In this document: positions 16,541-21,885 of the stretch, piece by piece | How positions within the stretch are numbered: position 1 is the first letter of the stretch | Layout of the letters: each line of letters begins with the position of its first letter | DNA from: an uncultured Collinsella sp. | GTDB taxonomy: Bacteria > Actinomycetota > Coriobacteriia > Coriobacteriales > Coriobacteriaceae | DNA length: 21,885 bases | Direction: 5' to 3' | Assembly (NCBI GenBank): GCA_934646965.1 | Contig: CAKUEZ010000029.1 | Location: 1 to 21,885, forward strand | Translations under genes and position numbers: made by a program | Notes under the pieces: model-generated | What the model was told of the DNA's origin: nothing | The model's input: the letters and a program-made list of their open reading frames with translations, nothing else | Databases searched by the model: none

Positions 16541-16784
16541 GGTCCCCCTGGCTGCGATGTGCAAAATCGCGAGTATTCAGCACCTGTTCAGCCGTAGATG
16601 GTAGCCCGAGCGGCTGGTGTTGCCTTTTTAACGGTATTTAATCCACACGCTAAATAAAAATGAGGAATAAATTTTTACTAGACGGCCCGTTCGTCCTAAA
16701 AGTTTGTCTAACAATCAGCCGATTCTGCGCCTCCGGCGGAGAAATTGCAGAATACTCCGATTTTTGTACGGCCCGAGGGGGACC
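16541..16784. repeat. 244-bp element with imperfect ~40-bp terminal inverted repeats
   Basis: The left end 16541-16582 (GGTCCCCCTGGCTGCGATGT...) and the right end 16746-16784, read in reverse complement, share GGTCCCCCT, then GT-CAAAA-TC, GAGTATTC and GCA in the same order. The right half also folds locally (ATTCTGC 16722-16728 with GCAGAAT 16746-16752). It fills most of the 321-base gap between the XRE gene and ansA. No gene and no T-run were found. The ends recall those of the 4709-4928 element (CAAAAAT and GAGTAYT in the same order). Confidence 0.55.
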
Positions 16785-16826
16785 ACCTGTCGTTTGAGGC
16801 TGCGATAAGTGGAACTGCCTTAGGGA

Positions 16827-17840
16827 TTACACCATCGGGATGCGGTCGTGGTTGACTTGGCTGTAGAACAGGCGCTGGATCTCGGCCGCGTCGCGCGACT
16901 GGCCGAGCGCCCACATGGTCTTGGCCACGAGCGTCTCGGTGGTCATGTCGTCGCCGCGCAGAATGCCCGGATGATCGGCGTACGCGCGCCCGACCTCGTA
17001 GACACCAAGGTCCAGACCTTCTTCGGGCACTTGCGTGGTCATAACGACGGTGCGGCCCGAATCGACCCAACGGAAAATCACTTCCTGGAACGACTCGCCC
17101 GACTCACCAAACTCGGGGATGCCGCCAATGCCAAAGGTCTCCAGGATCACGGCGTCGTAGCTATCGGCCAGGGCGTCGAGGATTCCCGGGTTTACGCCGG
17201 GCGTGAGCTTAAGGACAAATACGCGCGGGTCGATATTGTCGTAGAAGCGAACCGGGTTTTCGCCCTGGTGCGTGCCGTGAAGCCCGTTACGCACAATGCG
17301 GTCGTTGCGGATATAGGCGATGGGCGGATAGTTGACACTAATGAACGCGTTAAAGCTCATGGTGCGCTGCTTGCGGGCGCGCGTACCGGCAATGGCTACG
17401 CCGCCAAACACGATCGAGACGTCGTGCGAATGCTCGTCGAGCGCATAGAGCAGGCTCTGGTACAGGTTGAGCTTGGCGTCGGTAAAGGGGTTACCCATGG
17501 GCTTTTGCGAGCCTGTGAGCACGATGGGCTTGGGGCTGTCCTGGATCAGGTAGGAGAGCGCCGCTGCGGTGTAGCTCATGGTGTCGGTGCCGTGCAGAAT
17601 CACGAAGCCGTCGTGGTCGGCGTAGCCCTCGACGATGACATCACGGATGCGCATCCAATCGCTGGGGCGCATGTTGGTGCTGTCAATGTTCATGGGCTGC
17701 ACGACGTCGAGCTCGCAAAGCCCCGAGATCTCGGGAACGCTTTGGGCGAGCTCCTCACCGGTCAGGGCGGGGGAGAGGCCGTTGCCGTCCTCGGTCGATG
17801 CGATGGTGCCGCCCGTGGCGATGAGAAGGATGCGCTTCAT
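16827..17840 (-). CDS. ansA: L-asparaginase, type I (cytoplasmic)
   Basis: This 337-residue enzyme hydrolyses asparagine to aspartate and ammonia. It has both asparaginase threonine motifs: TGGTIAS (9-15, catalytic Thr12) and GFVILHGTDTMSYTAAALSY (Thr85 and Asp86). VLTGSQKPMG and the conserved Lys in ARKQRTMSFNAF (Lys157) complete the triads. It lacks a signal peptide and matches the length of AnsA-type enzymes, so it is probably the low-affinity intracellular form. I chose the ATG at 17838-17840 (MKRILLIATGG), which begins exactly at the first beta strand; the frame extends 24 codons upstream without family similarity. The ribosome site TAGGACT is weak. The gene is alone and divergent from guaA. 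Confidence 0.93.
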   Translation of the reverse strand: MKRILLIATGGTIASTEDGNGLSPALTGEELAQSVPEISGLCELDVVQPMNIDSTNMRPSDWMRIRDVIVEGYADHDGFVILHGTDTMSYTAAALSYLIQDSPKPIVLTGSQKPMGNPFTDAKLNLYQSLLYALDEHSHDVSIVFGGVAIAGTRARKQRTMSFNAFISVNYPPIAYIRNDRIVRNGLHGTHQGENPVRFYDNIDPRVFVLKLTPGVNPGILDALADSYDAVILETFGIGGIPEFGESGESFQEVIFRWVDSGRTVVMTTQVPEEGLDLGVYEVGRAYADHPGILRGDDMTTETLVAKTMWALGQSRDAAEIQRLFYSQVNHDRIPMV

Positions 17841-18108
17841 GCTGGTAGTCCTATCGTTTTTGCTGCTATAAGAGCAGAGTCGTTCGGCAGTATTGTGGCA
17901 CAGGGCGCTCAATGTTCAAACGTATTACATCATCTGTAACGTTAGGTAACACTTCTGGCGTCGCAAAAAGAGGCAAAGCTCGTGCGTTTGCCGTGCGCTG
18001 ATGGCTATGAGGGGGAAGAAACCCCACATAACGTGTACACTATGAAAGTTATTTTTCGTTCATTCGCGCGGGCGGGCACCGGCTCCCCGCCAACAAGAGG
18101 GGGAAACC
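17841..18108. other. ansA-guaA divergent intergenic region
   Basis: No gene was found. GTAAC occurs twice as a direct repeat near 17936-17950. The guaA leader has a GGGG-AAGAAA-CCCC hairpin near 18012-18025 and a GGCGGG/CCCGCC hairpin ending just before the ribosome site. TACACT at 18036-18041 could be the guaA -10. I looked for a guanine-riboswitch core and did not find one. Confidence 0.4.
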
Positions 18109-19707
18109 ATGGATCAAAATGCTTCCGCAAAGGTCCTCGTACTCGACTTTGGTGCGCAGTACGGTCAGCTCATTGCCCGTCGCGTCCGCGACCTCAACGT
18201 GTACTCCGAGATCGTCCCCTGCGACATCTCGGCCGACGAGATTCGCGAGATGAACGCCTCCGCGCTCATCCTTTCCGGCGGTCCGGCCTCCGTGTACGCC
18301 GAGGACGCTCCGTCCATCGACCCTGCCATCTTTGACCTGGGTCTTCCCGTCCTGGGCTTCTGCTACGGCCATCAGATCACGGCCGTGACGCTTGGCGGCA
18401 AGGTCGGCCACTCCGAGGTGGGCGAGTACGGCCGCGCTACCATCACGCGCACGGCCGGCGCTAAACTCTTCAACTCCACGCCCATGGAGCAGACCGTGTG
18501 GATGAGCCACCGCGATGCCGTTTCCGAGGTGCCCGAGGGCTTTACCGTCACCGCCAGCACCGACGTGTGCCCGGTTGCCGCCATGGAGTGCGCCGAGCGC
18601 AAGATCTTCACCACGCAGTTCCACCCCGAGGTCAAGCACTCCGAGTATGGTCAGCAACTGCTGAGCAACTTCCTGTTCGAGATCTGCGGCCTTGAGCCCA
18701 ACTGGAGCATGGACAACCTGGCCGAGACCATGACGGCCGAGTTCCGCGAGAAGGTCGGCGACGACCGCGTGATCCTGGCCCTGTCCGGCGGCGTTGACTC
18801 CTCCGTCGTGGCTGCGCTGGGCGCCCGCGCTGTGGGCAAGCAGATGACCTGCGTGTTCATCAACCACGGCCTGCTGCGCAAGGGCGAGCCCGAGCAGGTG
18901 GAGGAGGTCTTCACCAAGCAGTTCGATGTCGATTTTATCCACGTCCACGCCGAGGACCGCTATGCCGAGCTTTTGGCCGGCGTGACCGAGCCCGAGCAGA
19001 AGCGCCGCATCATCGGTACGCAGTTCTGGAAAGAGTTCTTCGCCGTGGCGCAGCAGCTCGAGACCGACGGCAAGCCGGTCAAGTACCTGGCTCAGGGCAC
19101 CATCTACCCCGACATCATCGAGTCTGGCGCTCGTAAGACGGGCGGCAAGACGGCTACCATCAAGAGCCACCACAACCTGATCCCGTTCCCCGAGGGCGTG
19201 CACTTCGACCTTATCGAGCCGCTCGATCACTTCTTTAAGGACGAGGTCCGCGCGCTTGGTCTGGCGCTCGGCCTGCCGGGTCACATCGTGTTCCGTCAGC
19301 CTTTCCCGGGCCCGGGCCTTGCCATCCGCATTATCGGCGCGGTCGACAAGGAGAAGCTCGAGATCCTCAAGAACGCCGACGCCATCGTGCGCGAGGAGCT
19401 CGATGCCTACAACCAGCGTCTGTTTGAGCAGACTGGCGAGCGCAACTCCGAGCACAGCTGCTGGCAGTATTTCGCCGTCCTGCCCGACATCAAGTCCGTC
19501 GGCGTTATGGGCGACGAGCGTACCTATCAGCGCCCGATCATCCTGCGCGCCGTCGAGTCCAGCGACGCCATGACCGCCGACTGGGCCAAGCTGCCCTACG
19601 ACGTCCTGGCTCGCATCTCCGGCCGCATCGTGGCCGAGGTCCCCGGCGCCAACCGCGTATGCTACGACATCACGTCCAAGCCGCCCGCGACCATCGAGTG
19701 GGAGTAG
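18109..19707 (+). CDS. guaA: GMP synthase (glutamine-hydrolysing)
   Basis: This 532-residue enzyme converts XMP to GMP using ATP and glutamine. The N-terminal class I amidotransferase has LDFGAQYGQLIARRVR, the nucleophile Cys85 in LGFCYGHQ and His172/Glu174 in QFHPEV. The ATP-pyrophosphatase domain has the PP-loop LSGGVDSS (225-232). The C-terminal dimerisation domain has FRQPFPGPGLAIRI and ends KPPATIEWE. The Cys loop reads CYGHQ where most homologues have CYGMQ; the catalytic residues are intact. The ATG at 18109 follows GAGGGGG. The 3' end (CGAGTGGGAGTAG) is the conserved stretch used as an integration site by many genomic islands, and integrase genes indeed follow to the right. Confidence 0.97.
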   Translation: MDQNASAKVLVLDFGAQYGQLIARRVRDLNVYSEIVPCDISADEIREMNASALILSGGPASVYAEDAPSIDPAIFDLGLPVLGFCYGHQITAVTLGGKVGHSEVGEYGRATITRTAGAKLFNSTPMEQTVWMSHRDAVSEVPEGFTVTASTDVCPVAAMECAERKIFTTQFHPEVKHSEYGQQLLSNFLFEICGLEPNWSMDNLAETMTAEFREKVGDDRVILALSGGVDSSVVAALGARAVGKQMTCVFINHGLLRKGEPEQVEEVFTKQFDVDFIHVHAEDRYAELLAGVTEPEQKRRIIGTQFWKEFFAVAQQLETDGKPVKYLAQGTIYPDIIESGARKTGGKTATIKSHHNLIPFPEGVHFDLIEPLDHFFKDEVRALGLALGLPGHIVFRQPFPGPGLAIRIIGAVDKEKLEILKNADAIVREELDAYNQRLFEQTGERNSEHSCWQYFAVLPDIKSVGVMGDERTYQRPIILRAVESSDAMTADWAKLPYDVLARISGRIVAEVPGANRVCYDITSKPPATIEWE

Positions 19708-19820
19708 GCTGATAGGGTTCTGACCTGCATTTTTGAGTGCCGCACTGTGCCGCTGAGTTTCGTTTCGTACGAGAGTCATGGCAAAGCCGCCAGCGATGTT
19801 GGTGAGTAAATACGATAACC

Positions 19821-19857
19821 GAGCCTCCGTTCCCGCGTTGGGACGGAGGCTTTTTCT
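19821..19857 (+). terminator. Strong intrinsic terminator downstream of guaA
   Basis: GCCTCCGTTCCC-GCGTT-GGGACGGAGGC forms a stem with one bulged T, followed by TTTTTCTTT. It lies 113 bases after the guaA stop. The intervening 113 bases have no gene. Confidence 0.92.
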
Positions 19858-19865
19858 TTGTCGTT

Positions 19866-20237
19866 TTACTCCCTTTCACCTGCGATTTCGCAATTTACTC
19901 CCCCGTGTTTCAAGACGGCAAGGCACGGTGCGGCATTCGGAGGAACGGGAGTAAGGATTCATCCCAAGTGAGTAGACGCGCGATTTTTGTCTCCGAGAGC
20001 CAAACGGGGCCGTTTCGGGGCCTGTGAAACTCAAATCGAACTCAATAGGCTTTTCGGCGGTCTTCTCACAGCGTTTTCCCAGGTGGTTAATGGGGAGTAA
20101 AGAATCTCGCCGCCTCAATGAAAACGGGAGTAACCAGGGGAAATGCCGCGGCGTACTGCCGCGTGCCGCCGTGTAAGCCACCGCGTCATTTACTCCCCAG
20201 GTGCGCCGGAAATGCCTTGGCATGCAATGGGGAGTAA
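19866..20237. repeat. Array of seven GGGAGTAA motifs in both orientations
   Basis: TTACTCCC occurs at 19866-19873, 19895-19902 and 20190-20197. GGGAGTAA occurs at 19947-19954, 20093-20100, 20126-20133 and 20230-20237. The last pair extends to a perfect 11-base inverted repeat (TTTACTCCCCA 20189-20199 and TGGGGAGTAAA 20228-20238). The same heptamer GGGAGTA ends guaA at 19700-19706. Small palindromes lie between them (CGCGGC-n5-GCCGCG near 20147, ATGCC-TT-GGCAT near 20213). This is the 618-base gene-free stretch between guaA and the repressor. The motifs may be integrase arm or core sites. Confidence 0.7.
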
Positions 20238-20325
20238 AAACTCAGCTTACGCAGGCCCGAGCGGCGCTCGCCGCCTGGTCCACCGTCCTGATTCGGTTGC
20301 GTTGATCGCGAAATGCGGAGAGCCG

Positions 20326-20739
20326 CTACAGCGAGGCTTTCCAGTCCTCGTATTCGTCGGCGTCGATCTTGCCGTTTTCGAGCTGCGCGCGCTTCTCTGC
20401 CCACAGTTCGATCGCCATCGCGGCTTTGGGCGCGTGCGGCGCCTTGGGGTTCAGGGAGAGGCCCGTGCCGTCGGCTGCGGGCACGATGCCGAAGGAGTCC
20501 TCGAGCCGCACGAGCAGCGACATGAGGTCGCCCGCAGTCTCGACGCCGTAATCCTTGAGGGCGTTGACGGACACGCCGAGCGCCGCGGAGATGGACTCGA
20601 GCAGCTCGGGCTTCACGGCGCGGATGCCGCTCTCGTAGTGGCGCACGGCCCCCTCGGTCAGGCCGACCGCCTCGGCGAGCTGCGCCTGCGTCATGCCACG
20701 CAACTTGCGGTACCGCCTAATGTTCTCGCCTACGGACAT
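20326..20739 (-). CDS. XRE-family repressor of the integrative element
   Basis: This 137-residue protein has an N-terminal HTH_3 domain (residues 4-58). Its helices are NIRRYRKLRGMTQAQLAEAVGL and TEGAVRHYESGIRAVKPELLESISAALGVSVNAL. A C-terminal tail ending KIDADEYEDWKASL replaces a peptidase domain, so it is not a LexA/CI self-cleaving repressor; induction would need another signal. The ATG at 20737-20739 is preceded by GGGAGGAGG. It is transcribed away from the excisionase and integrase genes, across a region with repeated CGTAC-N6-GTACG sites. That layout suggests it represses the recombination genes and its own promoter. Confidence 0.88.
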   Translation of the reverse strand: MSVGENIRRYRKLRGMTQAQLAEAVGLTEGAVRHYESGIRAVKPELLESISAALGVSVNALKDYGVETAGDLMSLLVRLEDSFGIVPAADGTGLSLNPKAPHAPKAAMAIELWAEKRAQLENGKIDADEYEDWKASL

Positions 20740-20771
20740 GTGCCCTCCTCCCTGGAATTACGTACCCGCAC

Positions 20772-20800
20772 ATCTTATCAGCGTACGCAAATGTACGCAA
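20772..20800 (-). promoter_or_regulatory. Promoter of the element repressor
   Basis: On the minus strand, TTGCGT (20795-20800) and TAAGAT (20772-20777) are separated by 17 bases, 33 bases ahead of the ATG. Operator O1 (20781-20798) lies inside it. Confidence 0.65.
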
Positions 20801-20862
20801 TTCTATTGACAGTACGGATGCGTACGTTTACTCTCAATCTGTAAATCGTACATATACGTACG
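20781..20862. promoter_or_regulatory. Three repressor operators CGTAC-N6-GTACG
   Basis: O1 is GCGTAC-GCAAAT-GTACGC (20781-20798). O2 is GTAC-GGATGC-GTAC (20812-20825). O3 is CGTAC-ATATAC-GTACG (20847-20862). All have a 6-base spacer. O1 overlaps the repressor promoter, O2 sits between -35 and -10 of the rightward promoter, and O3 lies near or just after the rightward transcription start. A half site (ACGTACC) is at about 20760. Confidence 0.75.
20806..20834 (+). promoter_or_regulatory. Promoter of the excisionase-integrase genes
   Basis: A consensus TTGACA (20806-20811) and TACTCT (20829-20834) are exactly 17 bases apart, 46 bases before the excisionase-like ATG. Operator O2 fills the spacer, so repressor binding should block RNA polymerase. 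Confidence 0.75.
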
Positions 20863-20880
20863 CTATTGATTGGAGGAGCC

Positions 20881-21084
20881 ATGGACGAGAAAGTGGCGAA
20901 GACGCCGAGGCCGCACATGCTGGACGCCGACGAGGTCGCAGAGCTGCTGAGGATCAAAAAAGGTAGCGCCTACGAGGTGATCAGAAAGATAAACGCCGAG
21001 CAGGAGGCGCGCGGGCGCGTGGTTATCCGCGGGCGCGTTCGAAGCGACGTCTTCGACGCCCTGTACTTCCCGGAGGTGGACTGA
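20881..21084 (+). CDS. Excisionase-like DNA-binding protein
   Basis: This 67-residue protein resembles HTH_17/MerR-type excisionase-like proteins that pair with tyrosine integrases. The core is MLDADEVAELLRIKKGSAYEVIRKINAEQEARG, where the stretch DADEVAELLRIKKGSAYEVI is the recognition helix region, followed by a basic RVVIRGRVRSDVF wing. I chose the ATG at 20881 because GGAGGAG precedes it by a few bases. The stop is separated from the integrase ATG by one base, so the two are co-translated. Its likely job is to bend the attachment site DNA and favour excision; a role as transcriptional regulator is also possible. Confidence 0.75.
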   Translation: MDEKVAKTPRPHMLDADEVAELLRIKKGSAYEVIRKINAEQEARGRVVIRGRVRSDVFDALYFPEVD

Positions 21085-21085
21085 C

Positions 21086-21885
21086 ATGCCCGTGTACAAG
21101 GACGATGGCAACGGCACGTTCTATGTGCAGTGCTACTACCGCGATGCCCGTGGCTCGAAGCGCCACAAGACAAAGCGCGGCTTCTCCTCCGAGGTGGAAG
21201 CCGCAGTGTGGGAGGGCCAGTTCAAGAGCCTTAACGGCGGGGCCATGGACATGACGTTCTCCGAGTTCGTTGAGGTGTACGCCTCAGAGGTGAAGCCTCG
21301 CATACGCGAGCACACGTGGATCACCAAGGAGTACATCATCAACGACAAGCTCGTGCCGTTCTTCGGGGACATGCGCATGTGCGACGTGAGGCCGATCGAC
21401 GTCATCAGGTGGCAAAACGAGCTCACCGAGCACAGGGATGCCGAGGGGAAGCCCTGGGCGCCGACGTACCTGCGTACGGTGAACAACCAACTCAACGCCA
21501 TCTTCAACCACGCCGAGCGTTACTACGGCCTCACCGACAACCCGGTGCGCAGGGTCGACAAGATAGGCTCGAAGAAAGGCGGCGAGATGCAGTTCTGGAC
21601 CAAGGACGAGTACCTGAGATTCAGCGAGGCCGTCATGGACAAGCCGCTCTCGTTCCACGCCTTCGAGCTGCTCTACTGGACGGGCATCCGCTGCGGCGAA
21701 CTCCTGGCGCTCACGCCGTCCGATTTCATGTTGGAGAGCTCGCGGCTGCGCATCAACAAGTCGTACCAGAGCCTCCACGGCGTGGACACCGTGACCGACC
21801 CCAAGACGCCCAAGTCGGTGCGCACGATCGTCATGCCCGCCTTCCTGCGCGACGAGATGGCGGACTTCATCGAGATGCGCGACGA
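21086..21885 (+). CDS. int: Tyrosine site-specific integrase, partial (runs off right edge)
   Basis: The frame from the ATG at 21086 stays open to the window end, giving 266 codons. The N-terminus MPVYKDDGNGTFYVQCYYRD...KRHKTKRGFSSEVEA is an AP2-like arm-binding domain. Residues about 55-160 are the SAM-like core-binding domain (FSEFVEVYASEVKPRIREHTW, TVNNQLNAIFNHAERYYGL). The catalytic domain begins near 175 and shows the first active-site arginine, Arg202, in YWTGIRCGELLAL, plus the beta-hairpin lysine region DPKTPKSVRTIVMP (Lys240 or Lys243). The HxxR motif and tyrosine are past the edge. Two-domain DNA-binding integrases of the Tn916/lambda type need arm sites, which fits the motif array to the left. 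Ribosome site GGAGG lies nine bases upstream. Confidence 0.92.
   Translation, partial: MPVYKDDGNGTFYVQCYYRDARGSKRHKTKRGFSSEVEAAVWEGQFKSLNGGAMDMTFSEFVEVYASEVKPRIREHTWITKEYIINDKLVPFFGDMRMCDVRPIDVIRWQNELTEHRDAEGKPWAPTYLRTVNNQLNAIFNHAERYYGLTDNPVRRVDKIGSKKGGEMQFWTKDEYLRFSEAVMDKPLSFHAFELLYWTGIRCGELLALTPSDFMLESSRLRINKSYQSLHGVDTVTDPKTPKSVRTIVMPAFLRDEMADFIEMRD

Larger units (their letters stand above)
19708..21885. mobile_element. Left end of an integrative element (prophage/ICE type) next to guaA
   Basis: After guaA the gene content switches to a repressor, an operator-rich divergent promoter region, an excisionase-like gene and a tyrosine integrase, the standard control and recombination module of a temperate or conjugative element. 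The exact left boundary is not proven: it may be the guaA 3' end (around 19690-19707) or lie within the motif array at 19866-20237. The right end is outside the window. Confidence 0.7.

Noticed and set aside
17941..18108. Guanine riboswitch ahead of guaA
   Set aside because: The conserved loop and junction sequences of the purine aptamer are absent; only simple hairpins are seen.
18049..19779. Open frame of 576 codons opposite guaA
   Set aside because: Same artefact: low-complexity Gly/Leu/Val translation, no ribosome site, fully covered by guaA.
19866..20237. CRISPR array in the GGGAGTAA repeat region
   Set aside because: The repeated unit is only 8-11 bases, occurs in both orientations and at irregular spacing, and no cas genes are nearby.

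Overview
The window is GC-rich, densely coded DNA with Actinomycetota-like codon use. A type III glutamine synthetase, a separate methionine synthase reactivation protein, a MurT/GatD peptidoglycan amidation enzyme and a multi-cluster ferredoxin suggest a strict anaerobe of the class Coriobacteriia. Collinsella or a close relative is the best guess. That is an inference from gene content, not a database match.

Layout, left to right. (1) 1-2073, minus strand: a methionine/one-carbon operon metF > MetH activation protein > metH (metH runs off the left edge). (2) 2498-4585, plus: glutamine synthetase III, with a possible GlnR-type nitrogen box upstream. (3) 4586-5592: a gene-poor stretch holding a 220-bp element with 34-bp terminal inverted repeats, a 100-bp duplication containing the 3' end and terminator of tRNA-Glu, the intact tRNA-Glu(UUC), and two 57-bp palindromic repeat units. 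(4) 5593-9935, minus: a three-gene operon of two related helical-repeat proteins followed by a fused MurT-GatD. (5) 10435-12821, plus: two different iron-type dehydrogenases (an alcohol dehydrogenase and a glycerol dehydrogenase), each apparently its own unit. (6) 12972-15811, plus: a polyferredoxin-like protein, the GTPase/ATPase YchF and a small DUF1648-like membrane protein. (7) 15821-16505: a degenerate HAD-like protein and a small XRE regulator, divergent around a perfect 24-bp palindrome. (8) 16827-17840, minus: type I L-asparaginase. (9) 18109-19707, plus: guaA. (10) 19708 to the right edge: what looks like the left end of an integrative element inserted next to guaA. It has an array of GGGAGTAA motifs, a repressor, a three-operator switch region, an excisionase-like gene and a tyrosine integrase cut by the window edge.

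Functionally, much of the core cargo handles nitrogen and one-carbon flow (MetF/MetH, GlnN, AnsA, GuaA, and the glutamine-dependent MurT-GatD), together with fermentative alcohol redox enzymes. The least explained parts are the intergenic repeats (at least five distinct structured families), the two coupled helical proteins ahead of MurT-GatD, the HAD-like/XRE pair, and the guaA-proximal motif array with its compact switch.
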